The notes: generated from the letters alone by a model not told the origin. A DNA stretch of 64,000 nt from Ahaetulla prasina (GCF_028640845.1 NC_080542.1:64493064-64557063); one strand, 5' to 3'. Shown: positions 32,478-44,354, counted from the stretch's first letter. Program-made: numbers and translations.

Positions 32478-33418
32478 CCCGTGTTTCCACAAAAATAAGA
32501 CCCAATCTTATATTTTTTTGCCAACAGAAAAGGCACCAGGTCTTATTTTTGGAGCGGAGGGTGGATCTTACACTGAGTCACCTTGCAGCAGCAGCACCAA
32601 CAGCTTGCCCAGCAGGGGCCTGTTGCCGGCCCAATTCTTCTGTGGCCACTTACCGCCACTTGCACGCATTGCTCTGGGCTCTGTTTTGCTATCAGAGACC
32701 TTCCAGAAAGCCCTCCACAGCCAAGAAATGAGGTCCGGATTGACCCACATGTTGCTCCCTGCCTCTGTTTTTCCATCAGAGGTCCTTCTGTAAAGCCCTC
32801 TGCAGCCAATAACAGAGTTCCAGATTGATCCGGAGCTCAGTTATCGGCTGCAGAGGGCTTTCCAGAAGGGCCTCTGATGACAAAACAGAAGCCTGAGGGG
32901 TGACACTTGCATGTGAGTGGCAGCAAGTGGTCATAGAAGAAGTCTGCTGACAAACCAGATATCAGGGGTGTGCGAGGCCTGGTAAGTAGGACAGCATCCC
33001 CACCCTAACCCCACCTCCTGCACCTTGTGGGCAGGGTCTTAATTAGGGCTTATTTGGGGGGGGGGTAGGGCTTATATTTACTTGTTACTTGTCCCAGCTT
33101 CTGCCAACCTAGCAGTTTCAAAAGCACATAAAAATGCAAGTAGAAAAAATAGGGACCACCTTTGGTGGGAAGGTAACCGCGTTCTGTGCGCCTTTGGCAT
33201 TGAGTCATGCTGGCCACATGACCACAAAGACATCTTCAGACAGCACTGGCTCTTCGGCTTTGAAATGGAGATGAGCACCACCCCCTAGAGTCGGCAATGA
33301 CTAGCACGTATGTGTGAGGGGAACCTTTATCTTTACCTTTTAGGGCTTATATTGGGTGCATGTGTAAAAATCAAGCTAGGACTTACTTTTGGGATAGGGT
33401 TTTTTTGGGGAATCACAT
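32478..33418. mobile_element. Long TA-flanked MITE relative with nested SINE
   Basis: Left end CCCGTGTTTCCACAAAAATA then AGACCCAATCTTAT; right end ACTTACTTTTGGGATAGGG...TTTGGGGAATCAC. TA at 32476-32477 and 33419-33420. These ends resemble the 25193 MITE. Core is GC-rich (32575-33060) with GCAGAGGGCTTTCCAGAAGG-type inverted segments. Overlapping frames of 60-93 codons in it show no domain. A Sauria SINE has inserted near the right end. Confidence 0.65.
33079..33340 (+). mobile_element. Sauria SINE, 5' truncated
   Basis: Starts in GTTACTTGTCCCAGCTTCTG, lacks the tRNA head, and runs to the end: GAGTCATGCTGGCCACATGA, TCGGCTTTGAAATGGAGATG, CCCCCTAGAGTCGG and an ACCTTTATCTTTACCTTTT tail. TAGGGCTTATATT flanks it on both sides (33066-33078 and 33341-33353), a 13-bp target duplication. 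The tail is shared with BovB, the partner LINE. Confidence 0.9.
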
Positions 33419-33420
33419 TA

Positions 33421-34912
33421 GTAGTTATGAATTTTATAATGCTTCAATACCGCCAAAAGCAAAGTATTTCTGTGATATCATTAGGCAAAATTCTGAAGGA
33501 CTGATTTATTACAGAATAAATATATTCCTGGCTTTGGATCTTTAAGTTCTGTGCAGAGACATATGTTATTTCCTAAATTTAAGTCCTGGTGGATCCAGTT
33601 GTAGTTTTGTCACTAACTGCCCTCCCCATAAAATTCAAATTTCTTCAGGCTGCTGGCTGCAAAGATCAGTAGCTTCTTCAGCTGTTTAACACTATTTTCA
33701 AAACATCATAGGGGGCAAACATATTTAGATACAAACATGATCAATTTAGAAAGTTGAATAACTTTTTCCTTAAGGAATCTTTCAATAACTCATAATTAGT
33801 TCATTAACTAACATTGATAACTCAATAAAGCAAGTATATAATATTCTATTCTTGGTTCTCCAACTCTTAGCTGTTGTTTCCTTAAGTAAAATATTCTTCA
33901 TCTATCATTGGTTTCTAATCTATTACAGGGACAATATTTTTCCCACTTGAAAGCACACTGTAAATTCTCATTACTCCTTATCCCAATGCATCCAGTAGGC
34001 CCTAATTATTTTTTGATATGTAATTGATATTTTTAATGATAAACATTTTGTCTCAAATAGAAGTATCAGTATTTAACTTTTGTAATAATACTGGTGTCTT
34101 TTATGTAGACTTTTCCTGCACATTTGAAAAGATCCCCTGCTATATTTCTGAAAAATGAGCCGGCTACTTCAATGTAAAACAAAAGCTAATTAAAATACAT
34201 GTTGCCTGGATTATTAGTCATAAAGAAGAGCAAACATCTTTTCGGTATTCTTTTGATCATTTTTAAAAATTTCAGTTCATTGAATTGAGTATTTTTCCAA
34301 TACTGATATATGTGAATGAAATTTTGATTTAATGCGCTAGTTGAGAGAACAGGGAGTTCATTATTCCCCATAAAATCAAAAAAAAAAAATCTGTGTTGAT
34401 TTACATCATTTATATGATAACAACATCCTGTTATCATTATGTCATTTGCATTATTTACTTCATTTGCACAATAATGTAATTTATATAATGATATCTTTCT
34501 GCAAATTATTAAATTGGGGCGAATTAGGTCATTTTCATAATTTGTACGATGGCATAAGTACAGCACAGAAATATGTTTATGTGAAATCCATTGTGGCAAA
34601 GTTTTAGCAAACTGTAAAATCTACTATGCTAGAATAAATGTTTATCTAAATCAGGATAAAAAGTTATCTTTCTCTTTTCTGCCCTCAGGAAGATCCCTGC
34701 TTTATGTCATGTTCCAGTAACCAGCAGGAATTTGTCTTTCCTTTTGTTTTCTCCCCTGGAACTTTTAAGCCAGGCTGAAGAGCACATAACACATTATCAA
34801 AGGAAAATACTGATAGTACCAGAATATGGTATGTAAGGAAGACTTGCATTGTGTGGGAGATCAAAGAGGGGAAAAAAATTACAGTTGAGGAAGTGGAGCA
34901 ACAGTCAACTTA
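33421..34912. other. AT-rich DNA, no gene seen
   Basis: A 137-codon minus frame at 34186-34599 lies in AT-rich sequence, has no motif, and is not called. Confidence 0.4.
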
Positions 34913-34913
34913 C

Positions 34914-35012
34914 CTTGATAAAGGTATCTTTTCTTTTATGTACACTGAGAGCATATGCACCAAGACAAATTCCTTGTATGGCTGATAAAAAAATCTATTC
35001 TATTCTATTCTA
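34914..35012 (+). mobile_element. Rex1-like LINE 3' tail
   Basis: ACCTTGATAAAGGTATCTTT through GAGCATATGCACCAAGACAA to repeated ATTCT units. Matches the last 110 bp of the 17352-18275 LINE. Only the tail was copied. Confidence 0.85.
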
Positions 35013-35049
35013 TTAGCAGGTGGCTGATAGTGAGATCTGAACCACCACA

Positions 35050-35345
35050 TCCTTTCCCAAGGCCCTGAACCTGGCTCTGCTTGATTGGCCTTGGGGACTC
35101 AATAGATGATGACCTCACTGGAGATAGCTACTGGACTAATTAGCTGATTCTACCTCCCCTCCTGCATCTCTTACTCTTCCTCTTTCATATCTTTTAATTT
35201 CTATTATTGCACTTCCATAATTTATTTTTCTTGCTTCATTGTTTTGTTATAGTTATATTTACATTTTTTATCATTTTTTTCTGTTTTACTGTTGTAAGCC
35301 TCCCAGAATATCCTCACAGACCAATTGGTGGCAAATAAATTAGAA
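35050..35345 (+). mobile_element. Possible LINE 3' UTR (L2/CR1 type)
   Basis: The end TTACTGTTGTAAGCCTCCCA...GGTGGCAAATAAATTAG follows the plan of the L2-like tail (GTAAGCCGCCCTGAGTC...ATAAATAAA). The upstream pyrimidine-rich part is not diagnostic. A GGAA tract follows directly. Confidence 0.45.
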
Positions 35346-35456
35346 AGGAAGGAAGGAATGGAGGAAGGAAGGGGGAGGAGGAAGAATGAATGAAAAAAGG
35401 AAGGAAGGAGGAAGGAAAGAAGGAAGAAGGAAGGAGAGAGAGAGAGAGAAAGAAAG
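35343..35456. repeat. Impure (GGAA)n / GA-rich tract
   Basis: GGAAGGAAGG units with interruptions, ending in an AGAGAGAGAG run and GAAAGAAAG. Lies at the end of a LINE tail. Confidence 0.9.
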
Positions 35457-35843
35457 ATCCTTAGTATAAATAGGGACCATATATGTCATGCACCTTAGAA
35501 GAATAATGTGACCAGTTAACTGATTAATGGAAATAATTAAATATTCCCCCCCCTCCCCAAAAAAATCATGCTGGTGCAGAAGTCAGAGCTGACTGCATTA
35601 TTTTGTTGATACTTGTGAAAAACCATTATGATACCTAGACATGGTCAACAATGAAAAACTAATTGAATGAAACAAAAACTTTAAAAAGATACATACACTA
35701 AAATAATAGCTTTTACTTAAATTATAATTTTAAATAATTGTTCATCATAATACAACATGAAGCAATAATTATATAATTGATAATATATACAAATTATCTA
35801 CATCTTTAAAAAAAACTGGGCAACCATTTGTGTGAAATGATAT

Positions 35844-36105
35844 AGGGCCTCTGTGGCTCAGACTGCTAATGCAGTCTGTTATTAACAGCAGCTGCCTGCA
35901 ATTACTGCAGATTCTAGTCCCACCAGGCCCAAGGTTGACTCAGCCTTCCATCCTTTATAAAGTAGGTAAAATGAGAACCCAGATTGTTGGGGGCAATAAG
36001 TTGACTTTGTATATAAATATACAAATAGGATGAAGACTATTGCTAACATAATGTAAGCCGCCCTGAGTCTTTGGAGAAGGGTGGGATATAAATGCAAATT
36101 TTTTT
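35844..36105 (+). mobile_element. tRNA-derived SINE with L2-type tail
   Basis: Pol III A box in CTGTGGCTCAGACTGC (about 35851-35866) and B box in GATTCTAGTCCCACC (about 35910-35924), spaced as in a tRNA. Body includes AAGGTTGACTCAGCCTTCCA and AATAAGTTGACTTTGTATA. The 3' part GTAAGCCGCCCTGAGTC...GGGATATAAATG is the L2-type 3' end also found at 5680-5757, so L2 is the likely partner for retrotransposition. Confidence 0.88.
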
Positions 36106-36190
36106 TAAAAATAGGGTCTTCTGTTTGATCAGGAGGTTGGACTAGAAGTCCCTGAAGTCTCTTCCCACTCTATTAATCTATATTCTATTT
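36106..36190 (+). mobile_element. CR1 LINE 3' end
   Basis: GATCAGGAGGTTGGACTAGA, then CTCTATTAATCTATATTCTA: the CR1 3' end directly after the SINE. Confidence 0.65.
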
Positions 36191-37539
36191 GTGGAGGTTA
36201 CTTTCTGAGTGTCCCCAGTCTTTGTGAGCTACATCCTCTCATTATCTAATATGCTTTCTTAATAGATACAAGATCTCCACCCTTACCCCTGGCATGTAGA
36301 AAGTTGTTGATGCTTAATGAAGTGTAATTTAAATTTGCATTGACACAATCAGTCCCTTCCAGTTGCTAGATTCTTGATCATGATCTCCACAGTATTTTTG
36401 GCCTGCTTGTGACTGATGATACTAGAAGACGCTGTCCAACATAGATGTTGTTCTTGTTATGTATGACTGATTGCGTCCCTTTTCATTCCAGCAAATAACT
36501 TTGGCTTATCTCAGAAGTTGAGTAAGTTCAGACTTGGTAAGCATTGAAAGGAGGAGTGCTTGGGATTTTCAAATTATTGGTTAGACTGGAAAGTTACAGA
36601 TATATCACAATAGAAAACATCCAATTCAAAAACATTTCCATCCAATAAAATGGTATGTCACAGGAATCATCTCAATTTAAGGGTATCTTTATTTTTATGT
36701 AGTTTTAACTATTTTTGTTAGATGCCCTCAAAACATGATAAATTATCTGAATTTATTCTTTGTAGTGCTCTATTAAAAATGTAATAATATTGAGACATAC
36801 ATAATTTGTTACTTTGAAATGATAAGTGAAAAGAGAAAAGAAGCAAGGTAATTAGGATAGAAAACTTTTCATTCTTGACAAAAAAAATGAGAAGAGTTCC
36901 AGTGCCATTTTTCATTTTGTCTTCTTATCAGAATCCAAAGCACTTTTCATTCTCATTCTATTCTTTTCCCCCCCTATCCAGATAAAATAAATTGAATCAG
37001 GCTGCAGAAGAAGAAAGTAAGTTTACTAATGACACTGCATTGTAAAACAAGAATCCCTTTTTCTAGGGATCAGTTGAGAAGCAAATGAATTATTTGTGTT
37101 CGAACAAAAGCTTGATTTGGGAAACAGAAAGTTAGGAATCTCTGGAATGGAATAAATAGATTGTTGGCTTTGTTGCAAGTTCTATAATTGTAGGACCCTA
37201 AAATCAGAAAATTGCCCTCATTTCATGACTCTGTTTGGGCAGTCTCATATATGTCAAGCAGCATAAAAGCAAGAGCCCAAAAGTTCTTTTTGTTTCTCCC
37301 AAACTAGCCAGAAAGCTTGTAAACTAAGAAAGAAACTAAAAATAGTAGCTTCCATATCATCCCATTGTGACAACATTCTTGTAACTAAAAGAGAAATTTC
37401 TATGCTGCTGCAAAATTTGTTTGCTTCTCCACATGGCCAAGCAGCTCTTCTAGATCTGTTGCAATCAGATTTTAGACTAGCACACAATATGGAGGAAGCA
37501 TTGATTATAGATTTCAGGAGAGAAGAAGAGCCAGGATAG
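36191..37539. other. Unassigned DNA
   Basis: No recognised feature. The minus frames at 36718-36915 and 37254-37550 have no motif. Confidence 0.4.
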
Positions 37540-37745
37540 AGATAGTGCAATTGTCTTGGTTCTCCTTGATCTCAGCAGCTTTTAATAACAATCATATTAA
37601 TATTCTGGACTAGCTTTGAGGCTTGGCAGCATGAGGCACAATGTGATTATTCTCCTTTCTGTGTCAGGTTCCACTCAGTATTGACAGGTAGAAAGTTGAA
37701 TCTGAAGCCTTTTATTTATGGGGTGCCTCGTGGATTGATGATATG
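37540..37745 (+). mobile_element. Old L2 reverse transcriptase relic
   Basis: GGTTCTCCTTGATCTCAGCA reads VLLDLSA and TATGGGGTGCCTCGTGGA reads YGVPRG; they echo the L2 motifs LLDLSAAFD and CGVPQGS at roughly the right spacing. Everything between is decayed. Confidence 0.4.
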
Positions 37746-37849
37746 TAATCATATGTAAAACCACTGTGTGAAGCCAAACAACATGGGATTAAGCATTACC
37801 AATATAACTTGGTTGATCTAAGAATGTTAGCTCTTGATCAATCAAGTAA

Positions 37850-38180
37850 GAACTGAGGTTTTATACCAATGCCTTGAAACTGTGGAGTCTGCGTAGGAAC
37901 AAATCAGCTCAGTCCTGACAAGACTCAGTGGTTAAAGGGTTCATAGTTCTTTGAATACCAGCGTCCTATTTGTTAGATATGGACAGCCTGAAAGGCTTCA
38001 GTCAGGTCCGGTGATTGAGCAGGAAGAATACTCAAACATGATTGGTTGAAACCCCTGACATCTCCCTATAAAAAGGCAAGCTGTCAGAGAGGCAAGCTGC
38101 TGGATTGTAGATAGTTGTCTAATAAAGAGCTGTTGTCTGAAGCCTGTTTCCAGTCTCTTCACCCGCCCAACTTAACATTG
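37850..38180 (+). repeat. Solo LTR candidate with core promoter
   Basis: GATTGGTTGAAACC (inverted CCAAT) at about 38040, TATA box CCTATAAAAAGG at 38065-38075, polyadenylation signal AATAAAG at 38121, then a pyrimidine-rich U5 (TTTCCAGTCTCTTCACCCGC) ending near AACTTAACA. The order and spacing are those of an LTR. The left edge and target duplication are unresolved. It is unrelated in sequence to the 3680 family. Confidence 0.55.
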
Positions 38181-38489
38181 TTTCAGGTTTCAAACTCTTA
38201 CACACATGCAGTTGCTAGGTGAGAACAGCAATTAATTAAGGCTGATTAGATAAATGGCAGATAAGAAAAGGAATGTAAATCAAAACAAAATGAAAAACAG
38301 AATCTCTTGGAAAGAAAGCATTCCTGAGTAGTTTCATTTCCAACAGGAATACATTAAAAAAAAAAAAAGCCAGTCTGAAGTTTAATAGCCCAACCAGTTC
38401 TTTAAGCAATCCAGTGATCAGAGTTTCAGGGATATATATGAGATCAGACAGTGTTTTCCAACAGAGAAACAGGACTCAGGATTTTCTCT
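38181..38489. other. Unassigned DNA
   Basis: No recognised feature apart from an A run near 38355. Confidence 0.35.
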
Positions 38490-39805
38490 TTAATTTTATT
38501 TATTTATTTATTTATTATTTAAATTTGTATACCGCCCTTCTCCCGAAGGACTCAGGGCGGTTCACAGCCAAGTAAAATGCACAATACATACAATTAAAAT
38601 ACTAATAAAAAACTTATTTAAATTGGCCATAATTAAAATTTGGAAGTAAAACCCATTTAAAAACCCATAACTTAAAAAACTAACCCAGTCCAGCGCAGAT
38701 AAATAAGTAAGTTTTGAGCTCGCGGCGAAAGGTTCGGAGGTCCGGAAGTTGACGAAGTCCTGGGGGGAGCTCGTTCCAGAGGGCGGGGGCCCCCACAGAG
38801 AAGGCCCGTCCCCTGGGTGTCGCCAGACGACATTGTCGCTACCGACGGCACCCTGAGGAGTCCCTCTGTGAGAGCGCACGGGTCGGTGAGAGGTATTTGC
38901 AGCAGCAGGCGGTCCCGTAAGTAACCCGGCCCTATGCCATGGAGCGCTTTAAAGACGCTCACCAACACCTTGAAGCGCACCCGAAGGCCACAGGTAGCCA
39001 GTGCAGCCTGCGCAGGATAGGTGTCACTGGGAGCCACGAGGGCTCCTCTATCACCCGCAAGAGCTGCATTCTGACCAACTGCAGCCTCCGGATGCCCTTC
39101 AGGGGAGCCCCATGTAGAGAGCATTGCAGTAGTCCAGACGAGACGCCACAAGGGCGTGAGTGACTGTGCACAAGGCATCCCGGTCTAGAAAGGCGCAACT
39201 GGCGCACCAGGCGAACCTGGTGGAAAGCTCTCCTGAGACGGCCGTCAAATGATCTTCAAAAGACAGCCGTGCATCCAGGAGAACGCCCAAATTACGCACC
39301 CTCTCCATCGGGGCCAATGACTCGCTCCCGACAGTCAGCCGCGGACTCAGCTGACTGTACCGGGATGCCGGCATCCACAGCCACTCCGTCTTGGAGGGAT
39401 TGAGCTTGAGCCTGTTTCTCCCCATCCAGACCCGTACGGCTTCCAAACACCGGGACAGCACTTCGATAGCTTCATTGGGGTGGCCCGGTGTGGAAAAGTA
39501 CAGCTGGGTGTCATCAGCGTACAGCTGGTACCTCACACCAAAGCCACTGATGATCTCACCCAGCGGCTTCATATAGATGTTGAACAGAAGGGGCGAGAGA
39601 ATCGACCCCTGCGGCACCCCACAAGTGAGGCGCCGCGGGGTCGACCTCTGCCCCCCCGTCAACACCGTCTGCGACCGGTCGGAGAGATAGGAGGAGAACC
39701 ACCGATAAACGGTGCCTCCCACTCCCAACCCCCCCAACCGGCGCAGCAGGATACCATGGTCGATGGTATCAAAAGCCGCTGAGAGGTCTAATAGGACCAG
39801 GGCAG
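38490..39805 (-). mobile_element. L2-clade LINE, 5'-truncated ORF2 with 3' tail
   Basis: Minus-strand sister of 4000-5758. The 212-codon frame (39737-39099) has GVGGTVYRWFSSYLSDRSQT, CGVPQGSILSP, the intact QLYADDTQLYF box and EVLSRCLEAVRVWMGRN. It begins upstream at AFDTIDHG (about 39770). A frame shift near 39100-39178 leads into FKALHGIGPGYLRDRL and PRPLERAPPRTS. The 3' end on the left is the GGGCGGTATAC stem plus an AAATAAATAAAT tail (38497-38530). High GC and intact catalytic residues indicate a fairly young copy; no endonuclease domain. Confidence 0.88.
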
Positions 39806-40618
39806 AGGACAGCAGTCAGATGTCTTCAATTAAGATTGTTATTCCCTTGTGTTTCAAGGATTCTCACTGAGCATCTTTGCTCTGCTCTTTGTCCCACTCA
39901 CCAAGCCAAAGGGCTTGGAGGCTGTATCTCATTACCTAACTGCTCCAGATGTCTTGATGATGCCTATGTTTGACCAATCTATGGTGATTCCTGGTTTGAC
40001 ATGTCTTGAGGCTAACATTCCACAATTCCAAGCTGAAGCAACTTCCTCGGAGTCAGAATCAGAGTATTGGACTTGACAACTACAGATTCACCATCTTTAA
40101 CTTTGAATAGGATTGTAATTCCCTAAGCAGAAGTGTTGTTTGCAGGTGATATCCAGAAAAGCAGAGATTTGTAGAGATTTATCTAAATTGCACTTTTTTT
40201 CTTAAATTGTGAGTCAGTGGTGTCTCGTGTGTTGCTCACTTAATATGTGCATTGTAGCATTTTAATTTGCTCTACATGAAATTGAAATCTATTTGGAAAC
40301 CATAGCTGGCCAAGAGAGAAGTGGTTATGGGCAGACCTTATTAGGTCCATATAAATACTGGTTTTCTGAGCTGCACTTGTCTTCTTTGCAGGTTAACAAT
40401 GACTTTCTGAGTACAATTCCAAGTGTTGGTTACTATCTAGAAAGTCTGGCTATCTGAGGGCATTTCTCTGCCCATTTTATAAGAAATAATCCAACATGAA
40501 ATTCCCCAGACTGCATTTCATAGCCAATCTATTAAGCAATAGGACCAAGAAGTGTGCCTCCTGTGTTACTATCCATGCCATTTGAAGTAGCATTTTGCTA
40601 GAGGCTTGGACCATTGTG
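39806..40618. other. Unassigned DNA
   Basis: A 75-codon frame at 39849-40076 ends in an acidic SSESESEYWT stretch but has no family I know. Nothing else seen. Confidence 0.35.
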
Positions 40619-40626
40619 GGTCTAAC

Positions 40627-41444
40627 CAGGGCTGTCAAACTTGATTTCATTGAGGGCTGCATCAGGCTGGTGTTTGACCTTGGATTGGCAGGAGATATGG
40701 CCAGGAGGGGGCATGGATGGAGTGGGCATGGCCAGCTCAACACCAATCATGTCAGGGGCACCTGTAGTGGCTAAGTGCTAAGGCAGGACTTCCCTCAGAT
40801 GCTTTCTCACTCTTATTACATCTCCTTCCTTCCTTCCTTCCTTCCTTCCTTCCTTCCTTCCTTCCTTCCTTCCTTCCTTCCTTCCTTCCTTCCTTCCTTC
40901 CTTCCTTCCTTTTCTTTCCCTCCTCCCTCCCTCCCTTCTTTCCTTCTTTCCCTTTTCTTCTTCTTCCTCCCTCTTCCTTCTCCTTTCTTGTTCTTTCCCT
41001 CTATCTTTATTTTTCCTTCCTTGCTCTCTTCCCATCTTCCCATCTTTTTCTTTTTCTTTCCTCTTTCCCTTTCTCCTTTCCTGTCCCTTCTTGCAGAAGG
41101 GGAAACATTTCTCCTTTTGCTTTGTTTTTAGTTTGTTTTGCTAGCCCTCTGCTAGCAAAAATGGAACACAGGAGGCCCCATTTTCAGCTGGGACGGCTTC
41201 CTGCAACCCTCTGCCAGTGAAAACGGAGCCCGGCCACTCTGATTTTGCTGACAGAAGACTGCAGGAGGCTGTTGCAGCCAAAAATAGAGCCTGGGAAGGT
41301 TGTGCACAGCCCTCCTGAGCTCCCTTTTCACTGGCAGAGGCACCATGGGCCGGTCCTTTGCTATTTCCAGGGCTGTCCTGCCGGCCAGATCCAAGCACCC
41401 TTTGGGCCAAATATGGCCCATGGGCCTTGAGTTTGACATCCCTG
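40627..41444 (+). mobile_element. hAT-like non-autonomous element with pyrimidine tract
   Basis: Ends CAGGGCTGTCAAACTTGATT and GGGCCTTGAGTTTGACATCC-CTG. TTCC array at 40823-40910, then a long C/T-rich stretch to 41090. The most complete copy of the family in the window; the other copies are 29278 (reverse), 48011 and 53326. Flanks GGTCTAAC and TTCTAAAC are similar but not a clean 8-bp duplication. Frames over the tract (LPSF repeats) are artefacts. Confidence 0.8.
40823..40910. repeat. (TTCC)n microsatellite
   Basis: About 22 uninterrupted units inside the hAT-like element, at the position matching the GGAA tract of the 29278 copy. Confidence 0.95.
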
Positions 41445-42134
41445 TTCTAAACTAAATTAAAAATTTCGCCCTTTTTTCTGTAATGTCTGGTAAAAATCAA
41501 AGCATGTCTGTTTGAAGTTGATTGTCATTTTTTTTTAATTTGCATGCCATTGAAAGTCAGTGTTCAGATGGGCAGTCCTATAATCTAAATAAATAAATAA
41601 ATTGGGAAAATGTTTGAATACCAGATATTTTCATGCCAAGGTAACACATATTTCATTTACTTTCAGAAATAAACAATGCAAAATGAGGTATATAGGTACA
41701 TTCTCATCTGAGTTCAAGAAGATATAAATCACAGTTAACTTATTCCTGCGCTGATGAAGATTATAATGAGTTTGTGAATTGCTGCCTCCACTAGTTGTAA
41801 ATCTAAAACTAGCACTGATAATAGAACACTTCATGGAGCAACTTAATAAAGCTGACTAAAAACAACTCTAGGAAAATGAAAGTATAGTTCTTTAAGTGAT
41901 GAACAGAAAAAGTAAGTGCTACAGATATTGTAGGAAACAGAATGAGACCAGAAAAGGGAATAACCATTTTTGGCCAGTAGAATATTTTGAGAGCATGTCA
42001 AGGTCATTCTCAGAAATGAATAACATATGATCCTTGCAATTCAAATTAAAAGCTGTTTATAGCTGTGGTCAATCACAAAATATCCATTTATAGACTATTG
42101 CTTCCAGCATATCAGAATCCACTCCAATGCTGAT
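41445..42134. other. AT-rich DNA, no gene seen
   Basis: Includes an AAATAAATAAATAAATTGGG tail-like run near 41585. Confidence 0.35.
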
Positions 42135-43013
42135 AAGTTAGAAAAATGTGGGTTAGACACCTCACCACTAGATGGATTAGTAACTGGCTTACCAACTGCA
42201 CTCAAAATAGTCCTTAATGGAACTTACCTTCTATATGGAGGGAAGGTTCTGTCTTAGACCTGGTACTCTTCAGTATCTTTACAAACAGTTCAGATGAAGT
42301 GAAATAAGTCATCAAAGTTGCAGATGACACCAAGATGGCAAGAGTAGCCAACACTCCAAAAATATCTTGGAGACTTGAGCACTGGGTCTTATTCAACAAA
42401 ATGCAATACAGTGGTGAGAAAAGTAAGGTTTTACATTTAGGCAAGAAAAACCACATTCACGGGTATATAATAGGTGTATATGGATCAATAGCAGTAACTG
42501 TGAGAAGGATCTAGGACTTCTAACCACTTAAATATTCTGACCCAACTCAGTCATAGACTCCATTGACAGGGAGATAGAATCAAGATCACATGAAGTGTTA
42601 ATAATACCACACTTGGAATATTGAATCCAGTTTTGGTAACCATGATATAAAAAAGATGTTTAATTTATTGAGAAGTATTGGAGGTGACATGTTAGCAGTC
42701 TTCCAATATCTAAGAGCTGCCATAAAAAGAGGTCAATTTAGTCTCCAAAGCACCTGAAGGTAAGGCAAGAAGCAATGGTAGAAATTAAACAAGGAGAAAA
42801 CCAGCCTAGAAATAAGGAGAAATTTTCTGTCAATGAGAACAATCAACCAGTGAAATGACTTGCCTTCAGAAGTTGTGGGTGGGACTTCACTGGAAGTCTT
42901 TAAGAAGAGATTGGGCAGACATTTGTCTGAAATGGTGTAGACTTCCCTGCTTGAGCAGGAAGTTGGACCAGAAGACCTCTAAGGTCCCTACCAACTCTGT
43001 TATTCTGTTATTT
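42135..43013 (+). mobile_element. CR1 (L3-like) LINE, RT fragment and 3' end
   Basis: KVADDTKMARVANT at about 42317-42358 is the CR1 catalytic box. TGGATCAATAGCAGTAACTG at 42480 matches the 15425 copy. HLEYxIQFW follows at 42610-42640, then the 3' end GGAAGTTGGACCAGAAGACC...AACTCTGTTATTCTG. Internal deletions and stops are common. Old copy. Confidence 0.82.
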
Positions 43014-43384
43014 CCCCACTCTTTTTATAGCAGAAAGATGGAAGGCTAGGAACCAAAGTTTCAAGGTTTTAGTAATATTATAAAGAAATAGTTCTCTGAT
43101 ACTTCACTTCCCTGTCATTGAGAACTACTGATTCAAAACATTAATAACTTTTTGTAGTTGTGTCCCTTGGGAGCATTAATACTGAATGATGTTAATATAG
43201 ATGGCTAGGAGCAAGGGAGAGGTTGTTTCCCCAGCTATTAATTTTATCCTTACGTCATGTTCTAAAGGTTTTATCAACCATTCTATAATCATATCTCTAT
43301 TTTAAATTATAATTATATATAAATTATAACCGTCGCTTTCTTTACAAAGTGACCTGCCTAAAAATGCTGCACAAAGGAAAAAAA
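43014..43384. other. AT-rich DNA, no gene seen
   Basis: No recognised feature. Confidence 0.3.
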
Positions 43385-44072
43385 TCTATAAATAATTATT
43401 TTTCAACCCCACTTTTAAATTATCTTGGGGTTGCTACTGTTGTACTGTTTTCCTTCACCCTAAATCTCCCACTTAAGAAGAGCTCACAAGTCCTCAATAG
43501 GGTTTAGAACAGATGAAGAATGAAACCATGTCATTATTCTTTCATCTCTAAGGCCTTTATTGGCTAGCCACACAGTGGAATATTTAGATGCATGCGGTTG
43601 AGCATTGTCCTGCATAAAAATCATGGTTTTCTTGAAAGATGCAGACTTTTTCCTGGACCATTTCTTGAAGTCTTCTAAAAACTGGCCATAGGTTTGGGAG
43701 CTGATTCTCAGTCCATCTTCAACCTGAAAAGGTCTAACTAGCTTATCTTTAATAATACCAGCCCATACCAGTGCCCCACGTCCACCTTGCTGGTATCTGA
43801 GTCCAAGTGGAGCTCTCTGCCCATTACTGTTCCAGCCATGGGCCTATCCATCTGATCTGTCAAGAGTACTCTCATATCACCAGTCCATAAAACAAAAACC
43901 TCTGAAAAAATCTGTCTTCAGGTATTTTTTGGCCCAGTGTTACCATTTCAACTTATGTGTCTTGTACAGTGGTGGTCGGGTTTCAGCCTTCCTTATCTTG
44001 GCCATGTCTCTGAACACTAAACATCTTGAATTTCTGGACACTCTAGAAAGGTTGCAGTTCTGGAATGTGACA
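43385..44072 (-). pseudogene. Tc1/mariner-type transposase fossil
   Basis: Minus strand, about 230 codons of a DDE transposase in several frames. In order: KMFSVQRHGQDKEG (N-terminal side, near 44010), KIPEDRFFQRFLFYGLV (near 43900), an RYQQGGRGALVWAGIIKDK-like stretch (near 43780), QTYGQFLEDF, then FMQDNAQPHASKYSTVWLAN (near 43610) holding the second catalytic D, and 34 residues on LNPIEDL with the catalytic E (near 43480). The D-to-E spacing fits the DD34E Tc1 group. Frameshifts and a stop inside the domain make it inactive. The terminal inverted repeats were not located; the N-terminal end meets TTTATTTGTTTG repeats at 44080. Confidence 0.82.
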
Positions 44073-44351
44073 GCACTGATGGATATTTATTTATTTGTTT
44101 GTTTGTTTGTTCATTCATTGGTTGATTCATTGATTCATTTATTTCATATGGCATAACAGAATACAGCACAAATGCATAAAATTTACAAAAACAGCATATA
44201 AAATGGATCAAAACACCAGAACAGTGAATTATTTTAAAAATGAACACAATGAATGATGAATAAAATTATGAATAAAATTCAATTAATTGTGAGCAGTTTA
44301 GATTAGCTAAGCCTATGGCCAAATAGCTGCTCACAGTTAACTGAATTTTAG
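44073..44351. other. Unassigned, with T-rich short repeats
   Basis: TTTGTTTGTTTGTTTG and TTCATTCATTGG runs, then AT-rich sequence; possibly a LINE tail in reverse. No gene. Confidence 0.35.
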
Positions 44352-44353
44352 AT

Positions 44354-44354
<1 letters not shown>

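Noticed and set aside
32450..32828. Several overlapping 60-93 codon frames
   Set aside because: All lie in the GC-rich core of a MITE and no frame is favoured.
34186..34599. 137-codon minus-strand frame
   Set aside because: AT-rich, no motif; consistent with chance.
40775..41131. 118-codon frame of repeated LPSF
   Set aside because: Translation of a TTCC microsatellite within a hAT-like element.
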